From contig NZ_JAAQTL010000001.1 of the NCBI RefSeq assembly GCF_011742875.1, positions 2,976,001-3,040,000 of the forward strand: a stretch of DNA of 64,000 nucleotides, read 5' to 3'. This document shows positions 51,947 to 60,738 of the stretch, in pieces (positions within the stretch are counted from its first letter, which is position 1; each line of letters opens with the position of its first letter). Below the pieces are notes generated by a model. It saw only the letters and a list, made by a program, of their open reading frames with translations, was not told the DNA's origin and made no database searches. Source of the DNA: Luteibacter yeojuensis (GTDB taxonomy: Bacteria > Pseudomonadota > Gammaproteobacteria > Xanthomonadales > Rhodanobacteraceae). The position numbers and the translations under genes are program-made.

Positions 51947-54018
51947 GCGCTCAATTCCATGGGTTCCCTCAATGTCATGTCCAGGATCTGCGTGGCGTCC
52001 TGGACAACCTGGCTCCGGTGGGCCGCGTGCACGATGGTCATGCGCAAGGCGCGCAGGTTATCGAGTACACGCGCCTCGGTTTGCGAGTCGAGGTTGGCCG
52101 TGCCTTCGTCCATGAACAGCAGGACGGGTCGACGATAGACCGCGCGGGCAATGATGATCCTTTGCACCTGACCGGCCGACAGCGTCACGCCCAGTTCGCC
52201 GACCAGCGATTCATACCCCAAAGGCAGTGCCTCGATCTCCTCGGCCACGCAGGCGATGCCGCAGGCCCAGGCCACCCTCGCATCGTCGACGACGACGGAT
52301 CCCAGGGCGACATTCTCGCGGATCGAGCCGGAAAAGAGTCGGTCTCCCTGCATCACCGCGGCAATACCGTTCAGCCAGGCAGCGCGGGATACCCCGGCCA
52401 TGGCGGTGGATCCGCGAAGCACGGTCCCCGTCGTCGGCAGGTGCAGGCGAAGCAGCGTCTTTAGAAGCGTGGATTTCCCGCAGCCGGAAGGTCCGACCAC
52501 GGCAAGGCGTTCTCCCCGTGCAAGACGGAAATCGAGGTTCTCGAACAGGACCGGCTCACCCGCGTAGGCGAAGGCCAGCCCTCGTGCTTCCAGCACGGGT
52601 TCGTCGTCCGGCGCCGGATCCGGCTCTCCGGACGGCACGACCTCCTCGGGATAGCGAAGGATGTCGGCAAGTCGTTCGAGATGAATGCCCAGCACGCGTA
52701 CCTTGAAACCGACCTCGACGAGGTTCACGGCGCTCACGGAGAAGAGTCGCTTGTAGGTCAGGAACGCCACGACCATGCCTATGGTCAGGTCGCCGTGCAG
52801 CACGGCGGTGAAGGCCAGCAGCCCCGACACGATCGTCTCGACCCCCGAGAACCCGTCACGAGCGTGCATGTACCTGGCGCGCCACGACTTGATGGCAAGA
52901 TCGCCGTCGAGATCGCGCGTCAGCAGGCGGAACCACCCGTCCGCGCGCGTCTCCTCGGCTTGCGCCAGCTTCACCGCCTGCATGCGCTGCACCGTTTCGA
53001 GCACATGGGCGCGCTGGGAGACCTTGTGGAAGATCTGGTCCTCGTTAGCCAGGCGAAAGCGGGAGAACGTGGCGAAGCGATAGCAGAGATAGGCCGCGAC
53101 GCCGGCGACGACGCTGCATGTCAGCAAGGATCCGTACGCCAGGAGGATAGCGAGACCAACCAGGACCATAAGCGCGTCGGTGGCAATGGCGACGGCGTCT
53201 TCCGAGAGGATGGCCCGCACCTCGTCCATGGCGTCGAATTTCCCGAGCAGGTCCGCCGTGTTCCGTGTCTCGAAGAATGTCATGGGAAGGCGCATCAACC
53301 GCGTAAGCAACGAGGCATACAACTGCAGCGTGAGACGGCGGCTGAGCACCAGTGCGATAACGTTGCGCAAGGACCGGAGCGCCCATTCCAGGACCACCAG
53401 CAGCGAGAAGAATCCTCCCGCCAGCCATAGGACGTGCATGTCGTGACCGGGCAGGAGCCTGTCGATGGCCACCTGGAAGAAATACGGGCTGGCCAGCGCC
53501 AGGCCCTGGCAGACGAGCGACAGCACCAGCAGCGACGCCAGACTCGACCACAGCTTCCCCAGGCTCGGCACCAGCTCGCCAAGACGCACCCGGCGATGGT
53601 CGTCGGATGGAACGAATCCCACGGCGGGCGCCATCTCCACCGCGATTCCCGTGAGGTGCCGTCCGATGTCTGCCGTGGGTACGGTCACGACACCCCGGCC
53701 AGGGTCGTGGACGACCACGCCCTTGCGGCCTACTGCTCGAATGACGACGAAGTGCGACATGTCCCAATGCGCTATCGCCGGTAGCCTCAGCCGCGCCAAC
53801 GTTTCCGGTTCGACGCTGACGACCCGTGCATCGAGCCTGGCCAACCTGGCCATGCCCAACAGGTCGCCAAGGCTCGCCCCGCGGTTCGAGATGCCCGTAC
53901 GGTGGCGGAATGTCGTCAGGTCCGTCCGGTACCCGTGATACCAGGCGATCATCACGACGCAGGCAAGCGCGCACTCCGCATTCTCGCTCTGGTGAACGAT
54001 CGGGAGGCGACGTCTCAT
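51943..54018 (-). CDS. peptidase C39-containing ABC exporter (PCAT-type)
   Basis: This 691-residue transporter has an N-terminal C39 peptidase: Cys16 in QSENAECALA, His89 in 'HWDMSHFVVI' and Asp105 in 'VVHDPGRG' form the catalytic triad. An ABC membrane domain ('GLALASPYFFQVAIDRLLPG', 'RLPMTFFETRNTADLLGKFD') and an ATPase follow, with Walker [10 protein letters not shown], signature LSAGQ and 'LLFMDEGTANLD' as Walker B. Such proteins cut double-glycine leaders and export the core peptide. The start at 54018 is fixed by an ATGA overlap with the small one-TM gene. It overlaps the PD40 gene at the other end. It is the expected exporter of the peptide at 56714-56905. Confidence 0.96.
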   Translation of the reverse strand: MRRRLPIVHQSENAECALACVVMIAWYHGYRTDLTTFRHRTGISNRGASLGDLLGMARLARLDARVVSVEPETLARLRLPAIAHWDMSHFVVIRAVGRKGVVVHDPGRGVVTVPTADIGRHLTGIAVEMAPAVGFVPSDDHRRVRLGELVPSLGKLWSSLASLLVLSLVCQGLALASPYFFQVAIDRLLPGHDMHVLWLAGGFFSLLVVLEWALRSLRNVIALVLSRRLTLQLYASLLTRLMRLPMTFFETRNTADLLGKFDAMDEVRAILSEDAVAIATDALMVLVGLAILLAYGSLLTCSVVAGVAAYLCYRFATFSRFRLANEDQIFHKVSQRAHVLETVQRMQAVKLAQAEETRADGWFRLLTRDLDGDLAIKSWRARYMHARDGFSGVETIVSGLLAFTAVLHGDLTIGMVVAFLTYKRLFSVSAVNLVEVGFKVRVLGIHLERLADILRYPEEVVPSGEPDPAPDDEPVLEARGLAFAYAGEPVLFENLDFRLARGERLAVVGPSGCGKSTLLKTLLRLHLPTTGTVLRGSTAMAGVSRAAWLNGIAAVMQGDRLFSGSIRENVALGSVVVDDARVAWACGIACVAEEIEALPLGYESLVGELGVTLSAGQVQRIIIARAVYRRPVLLFMDEGTANLDSQTEARVLDNLRALRMTIVHAAHRSQVVQDATQILDMTLREPMELSA

Positions 54019-54272
54019 GGCCGCGGCGCACAGGTCGTGGCCTGGCCACCGGGCATGAACAGGTATCGAGCGAGGCGCACGGGATGGCTTCCCAGGGAGT
54101 CCCGGCAGGTCGCGGCAGGCACCATGCCGATCCACGCCAGCGCGATCAGGCAGACGGCCGCCGATGCCAGCGCCAGCACCGGACGGGGCCGTTGCGACCG
54201 CGCCTCCGGCGGCATGGCGGACCGGCGGTGGTCGAGGGCCTCTTTCCTGAAGGGAAGTTCGCCAGCGTTCAT
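54015..54272 (-). CDS. small one-TM protein in the peptide locus, unknown
   Basis: The 85-residue protein has an acidic/basic N-terminus, one membrane segment ('PVLALASAAVCLIALAWIGM', residues about 30-49) and a periplasmic tail with two cysteines ('AATCRDSLG', 'QATTCAPRP'). It is coupled on both sides by ATGA overlaps, to the HExxH gene upstream (54269-54272) and the exporter downstream (54015-54018). No family is recognised. A role as an exporter accessory or immunity-type protein is possible. The two cysteines might also be targets of the DsbA-like protein. Confidence 0.75.
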   Translation of the reverse strand: MNAGELPFRKEALDHRRSAMPPEARSQRPRPVLALASAAVCLIALAWIGMVPAATCRDSLGSHPVRLARYLFMPGGQATTCAPRP

Positions 54273-55408
54273 GCCATGGCCCGCTCGAGTTCGCCGAGCA
54301 GGCGACGGCCAGCCGGCGTCCACCCCTCGCTGGAGGCGATGTCGCGGTGCATCTGGTCAATCTCGCCGTCCAGTCGGGCATCCTCCTGCTCGAGGTAGCC
54401 GCTGCGCAAGCCGACCCGAAGCATCGCGCTGGTGAGTCGCTTGATGTTCACCGCCGCATGGAAAGCGAGAAGCACGTTGTACAGGGGTCTGTGCGCACGC
54501 TTGAACGGCGAATAGAAGGTCTCCCTGCAATCCACGCGTACCAGGCGCTCGTGGCCGTTGAGCAGTGCAAGGTACTGGTGCGCGCATTCATGGATGAGCT
54601 GGGCGGCCAGGTGATGCACATCGATCGGATGTGAGACGTACACCAGACCAGGATGGCTCGAACTGCTGCCGCTGGTGGTCGTGCCATCTCCCGTGTCCAC
54701 CAGTACGATACCGCGGAGGACCGGTGTCATCCACGCCAGCCCGCGCGAATACGCCGACCCGATGGCGCGGAGGGCGAGGCTCAGGCTGCGCCGGATCTCC
54801 CCCATGGGCGACGACGCGAGCGATAATCCGCCAACGAACGACACATCCTCGAATCCCCCCGTCATGGCAAAGGGAATGATCGCGGCACCGCCGATGCGCA
54901 CTGCCTCTTCGGTTGCGTCGGATTTCGTCCAGGTACCGTCCATACGCAGGAATGTCCGTGTACCATCGCGGGTGGAAACATCGATTCGACGACCGTCGGT
55001 CCGGAAGGACACGCGCCCCTCCAGCACGACGGGACAGGGACCGAGATATCCGATCGCACCGCCGCCCACCGGCAAGGTGCACGTCCATCGGCCCACCCCG
55101 CCGAGGCTGGCGACGTAGAACGCCATGCCCAGCGGCACGTTCCCCCATCCATGCTCGCCCCACGCAGAGCCCAACGCGGGCCAGACGGGTGAGGCTTCGC
55201 CATCCAGCAGATCGAGATTGGCTTCGATGAAGGCGAGGATGCCTCCTTCCTCGGCGCTCGCGTCCAGCTTCTCCAGTGCCGCTGCAAGCATCCTCATCGC
55301 CGGATCGGCCACGAGCGTTCGCGGAAGAAGGCTCCCGGTTCCCACTGGCAGTCCATCCGGACTGGCGCAGAGTGCCTCGATCGCCGGCTTGCTTTCGACC
55401 ACGCTCAT
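54269..55408 (-). CDS. HExxH-type putative peptide beta-hydroxylase (RiPP-associated)
   Basis: The 379-residue protein has an HExxH motif at 273-277 in 'LIHECAHQYLALL' inside a helical C-terminal region, after an N-terminal beta-rich part. This is the pattern of the HEXXH peptide-modification family found next to FxsB/XyeB-type radical SAM enzymes; recent family names call it an alpha-ketoglutarate-dependent HExxH peptide beta-hydroxylase. It overlaps the radical SAM gene (ATGA 55405-55408) and the small one-TM gene. It would modify a residue of the precursor, possibly Asp52. It could instead be a peptidase-like remnant, since the fold comes from metallopeptidases. Confidence 0.85.
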   Translation of the reverse strand: MSVVESKPAIEALCASPDGLPVGTGSLLPRTLVADPAMRMLAAALEKLDASAEEGGILAFIEANLDLLDGEASPVWPALGSAWGEHGWGNVPLGMAFYVASLGGVGRWTCTLPVGGGAIGYLGPCPVVLEGRVSFRTDGRRIDVSTRDGTRTFLRMDGTWTKSDATEEAVRIGGAAIIPFAMTGGFEDVSFVGGLSLASSPMGEIRRSLSLALRAIGSAYSRGLAWMTPVLRGIVLVDTGDGTTTSGSSSSHPGLVYVSHPIDVHHLAAQLIHECAHQYLALLNGHERLVRVDCRETFYSPFKRAHRPLYNVLLAFHAAVNIKRLTSAMLRVGLRSGYLEQEDARLDGEIDQMHRDIASSEGWTPAGRRLLGELERAMA

Positions 55409-56658
55409 GCGACAACCGGCAATGGAGTCTTCAGCCGCGCGTCGATCGCCTCCACGGGCATCCCCGAGTCGACGGCGGTTTCCGCCATGCGCTCGAAGAG
55501 CGCCTTGAGCGTGTCGCAGTAGATCGAGGGATTGTCGAATCCAGTGCCGCGCCGGTACCTATGATAGATATCGCCTCCCCTGCACACCGAACTCCATTCG
55601 CAGCCGCCGCAGGCCGTAGGCAGCCGGTAAGTCACGTCAGCCAGCTCGTCGAGTCGCTCGTTGCGAAGAACGTCGGCCAGCGTCGCGTCCCGAATATTGA
55701 GTCCGAGCTTCATCAGTTGCGGATCGGTCATCCTGAGGATGTCGTCGGGCGCGATGTCGCCGGCGCTCGACACGGTAAACACGATGTCCTTTCTGGCGAA
55801 GTACCTTTGCAGCTCGGACGCGAAGAATGGTTTCATCGTCAGCGCGTAGAGCAGCTTATTGAAGAAGCGTATGGTCACGCGGCCGTCCTTTTCCGCCCTG
55901 TAGCATTCGAAGAGTTCCAGCATGAAGGATCGGAAGGCCGCCCTCCGGGGCTCCGGCATGGAATCGTGGTTATCGTCCGGCAGCAGGAAATCGACGTTGT
56001 GGAATTCCAGATCGCGCACGAGGTGTCCGTAGAGGACCTGGGCATCGACCAGTTCCGGATTGACCACGCAGAGCGCCCCCGGCCTTGCAATGCGTCCATC
56101 CGCATGTGCCTTGCGCAGCAGTTCGAGGCCAGCGATGGTCCGGTCGTAAGTGCCTCGTGATCGCTTGTCCAGGCGGTAAGTGTCGTTGGCCTCGCGCGGG
56201 CCGTCGATACTCACGCCTACGTACACGTTGAAGCGCTCGAACAGCTCGATCCATGCCTCGTCGACGAGCATGGCGTTCGTCTGGATGGTGAACTGCAGTT
56301 GCGTGGCTTTCGATGCTGCCGCAATGGCGCCCAGCAGGCGCTCCATCCGCGGCCGCTTCAGCATCAGGGGTTCGCCACCATGGATGATGATGCGTACGAG
56401 GTCCAGTCGATACCGCTCGATGGCTTCTTCGACGAACGCCGCGAGGTCGTCGACCGTGTCGTCGCCGATGAACGCGGGATTGAACTTGTGCGAGTCGTCC
56501 CCGCCGAAGAAGAAGTAGCAATAGGTGCAGGCGATGTTACATCGCTCCGCCACCTTCAGGATGATCTGCAGGCTGTTGCCGCGGCCCGCCCGCATGGAGC
56601 GTTCGTACCTCGCCGCGGGCGTATTTCCGGATTCGGTCGACATCTCGGTCTGATTCAC
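55405..56658 (-). CDS. radical SAM/SPASM peptide maturase (XyeB/FxsB-type)
   Basis: The protein has 417 residues from a GTG at 56658, which has a near-perfect GGGAGG site six bases upstream. The radical SAM cluster motif is Cys40, Cys44, Cys47 in RCNIACTYCYF, followed by 'IIIHGGEPLMLKRPRMERLL' (the GGEP motif). A partial SPASM region near the end has Cys350, 353, 359 and 381 ('ACGGCEWSSVCRGG' and 'SIYCDTL'). The 'FGGDDSHKFNPAFI' stretch is typical of three-residue-cyclophane maturases. It probably forms aryl-to-C-beta cross-links in the precursor encoded 55 bases upstream. No separate RRE-like protein is recognised. Confidence 0.93.
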   Translation of the reverse strand: MNQTEMSTESGNTPAARYERSMRAGRGNSLQIILKVAERCNIACTYCYFFFGGDDSHKFNPAFIGDDTVDDLAAFVEEAIERYRLDLVRIIIHGGEPLMLKRPRMERLLGAIAAASKATQLQFTIQTNAMLVDEAWIELFERFNVYVGVSIDGPREANDTYRLDKRSRGTYDRTIAGLELLRKAHADGRIARPGALCVVNPELVDAQVLYGHLVRDLEFHNVDFLLPDDNHDSMPEPRRAAFRSFMLELFECYRAEKDGRVTIRFFNKLLYALTMKPFFASELQRYFARKDIVFTVSSAGDIAPDDILRMTDPQLMKLGLNIRDATLADVLRNERLDELADVTYRLPTACGGCEWSSVCRGGDIYHRYRRGTGFDNPSIYCDTLKALFERMAETAVDSGMPVEAIDARLKTPLPVVA

Positions 56659-56683
56659 GAGCCACCTCCCTTGGAAGCCAGTG

Positions 56684-56705
56684 CCGGGGGCGCTTGCGCC
56701 CCCGG
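56684..56705 (-). promoter_or_regulatory. intercistronic hairpin between precursor and maturase genes
   Basis: A perfect 10-bp stem (CCGGGGGCGC at 56684-56693 against GCGCCCCCGG at 56696-56705) with a TT in the centre starts eight bases after the precursor stop. No T-run follows on the minus strand, so it would work as an mRNA stabiliser or partial terminator that keeps precursor levels above enzyme levels. Confidence 0.8.
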
Positions 56706-56713
56706 CCGTTTGT

Positions 56714-56905
56714 TCAGGCCGTCGGCCTTGCAACCGACTGCTGGATCGTGTCGCAACCGCTGCCCCACGAGGCCTTGCACCACACGGGCACCTGGCCGCC
56801 TGCCACGCGCTCGCTGATGCGGTCCAGCATCGGCTGCGAAATGGATTCCAGCGGCTCGCCGGTGGAGTCCTTGAGCCTTGACTTGAGCTTATCGATAATC
56901 GACAT
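56714..56905 (-). CDS. RiPP precursor peptide with double-glycine leader
   Basis: The peptide has 63 residues. An AAGGAG site eight bases before the ATG at 56905 supports it. The leader (MSIIDKLKSRLKDSTGEPLE, continuing to Gly36-Gly37) is amphipathic and ends in V-A-G-G, the C39 cleavage signal. The 26-residue core starts at Gln38; its first half is QVPVWCKASWGSGC (38-51), with Trp42, Cys43, Lys44 and Trp47, Gly48, Ser49 as possible Trp-X-X cyclophane sites, Cys43/Cys51 as a possible disulfide, and Asp52 as a possible hydroxylation site. Part of the RiPP cluster; no homologue is claimed. Confidence 0.85.
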   Translation of the reverse strand: MSIIDKLKSRLKDSTGEPLESISQPMLDRISERVAGGQVPVWCKASWGSGCDTIQQSVARPTA

Positions 56906-56980
56906 CGTCGTTACTCCTTGTAATGCACCAAGTTCCCTCTTCCGAGGGCTCGCCGCACAATGCGGCAAGACGAATTCCGG
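56906..56980 (-). promoter_or_regulatory. short hairpin-rich leader between dsbA-like and precursor genes
   Basis: Two small stems, GCCGCA-CAA-TGCGGC (56952-56966) and CCCTC-TTCC-GAGGG (56935-56948), occupy this 75-base gap before the AAGGAG site of the precursor gene. They may end or process the upstream transcript, or shape translation of the precursor. Confidence 0.5.
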
Positions 56981-57628
56981 TCAGTTCTTCCGAGGCACGC
57001 GCGCCAGGGCCACCAGCAGATCGGCGAACTTGCCTGGATCCTGGTCCGTACCCCAATAGACAACGTATTGCCCCTTGACGACGAAAGTAGGCGTCCGCGT
57101 CACCTCGGCGTCGACGGCCATCTGGTAAATCTTCATTCGAAGATCCTTCGACGCATCCGATTCCAGGTAAGGCTGGACCTTCTCGAGCAATCCTTCGGAA
57201 CGGAAGAAATCCACGACGTCGGCCTTCGTGTCGAACAGCTTCTTGTCGACATTGAAGCGGTGGAAGAGATCGGCATGTACCTGTTCTTCGACACCCGCGA
57301 GGGAGGCCGCGGCGAATGCGTACTGGGACAACTGCCAGGCCACATTGTCGTAGGCAACTTCATAAGCCTGGAAACGGATGTCCGCAGGCTTCGTCTTCTT
57401 GAACACGGCAACGGACTTCTCGGCTGCGTAGCAGTAGTTGCAGTTATACGAGAAGAACTCGATGACCTCCGGATCGCCCGGATGCCACGTAAGGGCGACG
57501 GGGTGGTAGAACCGCGCGTACTCCTTCAGGATCGGTTCGGAGCCCGACGCGGCCGCCGGCGTGGCAAGGCAGGCCAGCATGCACGCCGTCGCGAAGAGGA
57601 CGATCGGGATTCGACGAATGAAGATCAC
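56981..57628 (-). CDS. DsbA-like thiol:disulfide oxidoreductase of the peptide locus
   Basis: The 215-residue protein has a signal peptide (residues 1-27) and a DsbA-type thioredoxin fold with active site CNYC in 'EFFSYNCNYCYAAEKS' rather than the usual CPHC, and the cis-proline in 'TRTPTFVVKGQYVVYWGTDQ'. The helical insertion domain is present. It oxidises cysteine pairs in the periplasm. The start is GTG at 57628 with AAGGAG seven bases upstream. It lies 12 bases after the permease gene and 75 bases before the precursor gene. It is the obvious enzyme to close a Cys43-Cys51 disulfide in the exported peptide. Confidence 0.93.
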   Translation of the reverse strand: MIFIRRIPIVLFATACMLACLATPAAASGSEPILKEYARFYHPVALTWHPGDPEVIEFFSYNCNYCYAAEKSVAVFKKTKPADIRFQAYEVAYDNVAWQLSQYAFAAASLAGVEEQVHADLFHRFNVDKKLFDTKADVVDFFRSEGLLEKVQPYLESDASKDLRMKIYQMAVDAEVTRTPTFVVKGQYVVYWGTDQDPGKFADLLVALARVPRKN

Positions 57629-57640
57629 GTTCCTACTCCT

Positions 57641-60061
57641 TCAGGTCAACACGTGGATCAGATGGAGATACCCCCGCTCGATCAAGCGTCGTGCGGCGAG
57701 GCGGCTGGCGACGATCACGAACACGGCAAGACACGAGGCGCACGCCACGACGCCCAACGCGGCCGCGAGCGGACCGGCGATACCGCTTATGACGGTGGTC
57801 GTCGTGACCACGGCGATCGCCGCGACCGCGAACGCCGCGAGCGCAACCCCGAGCGGCTTCAGCACGGTGGACGTCAGCTCGGCGACAAGGTGGCGGATGC
57901 GTGCGCCCGCTGCGATGCGGGCCGCGATCTCGCGCGCCGTTCCGATGAATACGTAGCGAACCACCGCTTCGGTGCCGGCCGCTGCCATGAGGATGGCAAG
58001 GAGGACCAGCACCGCGCACACTGCGGCTTTCACCCTATATTCCCGTACAACATCCAGGCGCAGGGTCTTCGTCGGCACGTTGGCGTCGATCGCAGCCTGC
58101 GGTACGACCTCTCTTACGATGCCTGCCAGCTTTTCCGGCTGCCCGGCGATGTCCCCGAAGACGAAGAAGGCGAGCGTGGGTACATCGTCTGGGTATTCGT
58201 ACGGAAGGTATGCCTGCAACCCTGCTCCCGGAGCCGACGCGACGGGGTTCACGACGTCATTCACGACCCCGACGACGGTGTAACCCCTGCCGTCGATCTG
58301 GATGCGCTTTCCGAGCGCCGAGTCGCGACCGCCGACGAGCCTGGCGGCCGAAACACCGAGTACGACGGCATCCGCGTGATCGTGGAAGTCGTTATCGTCG
58401 AAACGACGACCTTCCATGAGTTTCATCCGCATCGCTTCCAGGTAGGATCTGCCGACGCCGTTCACCGCGAAGTTGCCGATGTTCGCTCCCGTGGCCGTCG
58501 CCACCCTGAATAAGGCAAGTGCCTGGGATATTGTCGGCATGTCGACGTTGGCAATGTCCTTCGCCCCTTCGGCGACGAAGCGCTCTTTCAACCGCTGCAT
58601 GACGTCCCGTTTGGACGTGCCGTCGCGTTGGTCGGCTGGCAAGAAGAGCTGCACATACGACGAGCCTTCTTCCCGGTAGCCGACCGAAGCGGTCAGCCGC
58701 CTGACGGAATCGACCAGCACGATGCCGCCGAGATAGAGCACGCCTGCTATCACGAAGAACTGCACACCCAGGACGATGGCTCGTCCTCGGAAGCGGCTTC
58801 CCCCCGCCGACCCCTTGGCTCCTCCCGCCAACTCGAGGGAAAGGGAACTCCGGCCAAGGCCACGAAGGGGCGTCGACGCCGCGATGAGGCCGGAAAGAAG
58901 CGCCACCAACGCCATGAACAACAGGTATCCGATACCCGGCGAAAGCTCGGAAAGGCGCGGCAGCGATGCGCTCGCGAGAGCCTTCACGGCCTGTACCGCA
59001 TAACCGTTGAGAGGGATTGCGGCAAACAGCGAGACGACGACGAGAATCAGCACTTCGGCCCAGACGAGCCACCTGGCGGATGCCTTGCGTGCGCCCAAGA
59101 CCATGTGGGTGGCGATGACGGAGCGGCGTGCGGCCATGCGGGCGACCAGCATCGTACCTACGATGGAGAGCCCCAGGATGACGAGACACGCGGTGATGCC
59201 GAGCATGAGAAGCCCGCCGCGGTAGGTATCGCCGACGATGGCGTCACGCAGCGGCACCAGCACGGGCGTGACAACGGTCCCCTCGGGGAGCATCCCCTTG
59301 GCATCGCCCTGGGTCAACCGCGAGGTCACGGTATCGAGCGTCGCCTGGACCGCGGCGGCGTCCGACGGGTGGGCGAGCCTGCCGAGCAGTACGAGGCTGT
59401 TCGAGAATCCGTTCCACGCCGCTGCTCCCTGTGGCGCGGCCGGTAACGGGATCCAGAGATCTTCCCTGTCTCCCGCCAGCGATTTCGGCGACACGAAGTC
59501 GTCCGGCATGACGCCGACGACCCGGTAATCGAACCCGTCCAGCCGGATCACGCCATCGACGGCGCGCCCCTCGCCGAAGGCCCGGCGCGCCAGATCGTGC
59601 GAAATCACCGCAACGCGCGACCGCCATAGTTCCGGCGACAGCTCGTCCAGGGTTCGTCCGGCAAGGGCGGAAGCATGAAGCATCCGAAAATATCCCGGGC
59701 CGACACTTCCATAGCCGATGTATTCGTCGTTGCTGGCCAATCGCAGCCGGCCACCGGAAGATGCCGCTACCGCGAATTGCCCGGCGAACGATGCCGCATT
59801 CGCCCAGGCGTCCGCGAACCCGCGCGCATTGCCTTGCAATACCTGGTCCTTGGTCCCGATGTCGGCATGGATATCGACCAGCTGCCCGGGTTCGTCGTAC
59901 GGCAGCGCGTTGTACAGGAACAAGCCGTTGAGGGAGAGCACGGTTGCCGATATGGCAAAAACGACTGCCAGGGTGACCACGGTCGAGAGCACGAAAAGCC
60001 TGGCGCGCAAGAGTGCCCGCGCGGCATCGACAATACCCGTCCATGCTCGCCGAGTGGACAT
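57641..60061 (-). CDS. two-domain FtsX/MacB-type ABC permease (ADOP-like)
   Basis: The 806-residue protein has an N-terminal helix ('[20 protein letters not shown]'), a MacB_PCD domain ('[20 protein letters not shown]', '[20 protein letters not shown]'), an FtsX block ('[20 protein letters not shown]'), then a second PCD/FtsX copy ('[20 protein letters not shown]', ending '[20 protein letters not shown]'). It is the ADOP/MacB-like permease of a tripartite exporter. The ATPase gene before it overlaps by TGATG (60061) and it runs 12 bases into the dsbA-like gene. It is probably a peptide exporter or a self-protection pump in this locus. Confidence 0.93.
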   Translation of the reverse strand: MSTRRAWTGIVDAARALLRARLFVLSTVVTLAVVFAISATVLSLNGLFLYNALPYDEPGQLVDIHADIGTKDQVLQGNARGFADAWANAASFAGQFAVAASSGGRLRLASNDEYIGYGSVGPGYFRMLHASALAGRTLDELSPELWRSRVAVISHDLARRAFGEGRAVDGVIRLDGFDYRVVGVMPDDFVSPKSLAGDREDLWIPLPAAPQGAAAWNGFSNSLVLLGRLAHPSDAAAVQATLDTVTSRLTQGDAKGMLPEGTVVTPVLVPLRDAIVGDTYRGGLLMLGITACLVILGLSIVGTMLVARMAARRSVIATHMVLGARKASARWLVWAEVLILVVVSLFAAIPLNGYAVQAVKALASASLPRLSELSPGIGYLLFMALVALLSGLIAASTPLRGLGRSSLSLELAGGAKGSAGGSRFRGRAIVLGVQFFVIAGVLYLGGIVLVDSVRRLTASVGYREEGSSYVQLFLPADQRDGTSKRDVMQRLKERFVAEGAKDIANVDMPTISQALALFRVATATGANIGNFAVNGVGRSYLEAMRMKLMEGRRFDDNDFHDHADAVVLGVSAARLVGGRDSALGKRIQIDGRGYTVVGVVNDVVNPVASAPGAGLQAYLPYEYPDDVPTLAFFVFGDIAGQPEKLAGIVREVVPQAAIDANVPTKTLRLDVVREYRVKAAVCAVLVLLAILMAAAGTEAVVRYVFIGTAREIAARIAAGARIRHLVAELTSTVLKPLGVALAAFAVAAIAVVTTTTVISGIAGPLAAALGVVACASCLAVFVIVASRLAARRLIERGYLHLIHVLT

Positions 60062-60738
60062 CAGTGCGCGTGCTCCAGCACGCCGTCGAGCAGGTGCACC
60101 ACCCTGGCCGCCCTGGCGGCGAAAGACGGTTCGTGTGTCACGAGCACGACCGTGGTTCCACCCTCGTGGAGTTCTCCGACCAGGTCCATGATCGCCCTGC
60201 CGCTGGCTGCATCGAGGTTTCCGGTGGGCTCATCGAGCAAGAGCAGGGCCGGAGACATGAACATGGCGCGCGCGATGGCGACACGCTGCTGTTGGCCGCC
60301 CGAGAGCTGCGTCGGAAGATGGCCTGCACGGTGCGCGATGCCTACTCGCTCGAGCAGTTGCCGCGCGACGTCCTGGGCGTGTTCGGGAGGGCGCTCCGCA
60401 TAGCGGGCCGGCAACATGACATTATCCAGGACGGACAATTCGGGAATGAGCTGAAACGCCTGGAACACGAAGCCTATCGACCGATTCCGCTCCCTCGCGC
60501 GGTCGTCGAACCCCATGCTTCCTACGTCGACGCCATTGAGGCGATACGTACCCGTGCTGGGACTGTCCAGCAATCCCAACAGGTTGAGCAAGGTGGACTT
60601 CCCGCAACCGGAGGGCCCGGTCAAGGCGACGAACTCCCCCGCTCGGACATCCATCGAGACACCGCGCAAGGCATGGGTCTCCACCGTTTCGGTACGGAAG
60701 ACGCGGGCGACATCGCGTAGTTCTATCAGCGCCGTCAT
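60061..60738 (-). CDS. MacB/LolD-type ABC transporter ATPase
   Basis: The 225-residue ATPase has Walker [13 protein letters not shown], the LolD/MacB-type '[20 protein letters not shown]', signature [14 protein letters not shown] and Walker B '[16 protein letters not shown]'. It powers the permease encoded next (overlap of one base, TGATG at 60061) and perhaps the two lone permeases at 47418-49959, which have no ATPase of their own. It overlaps the HlyD-like gene stop by ATGA (60735-60738). Confidence 0.95.
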   Translation of the reverse strand: MTALIELRDVARVFRTETVETHALRGVSMDVRAGEFVALTGPSGCGKSTLLNLLGLLDSPSTGTYRLNGVDVGSMGFDDRARERNRSIGFVFQAFQLIPELSVLDNVMLPARYAERPPEHAQDVARQLLERVGIAHRAGHLPTQLSGGQQQRVAIARAMFMSPALLLLDEPTGNLDAASGRAIMDLVGELHEGGTTVVLVTHEPSFAARAARVVHLLDGVLEHAH

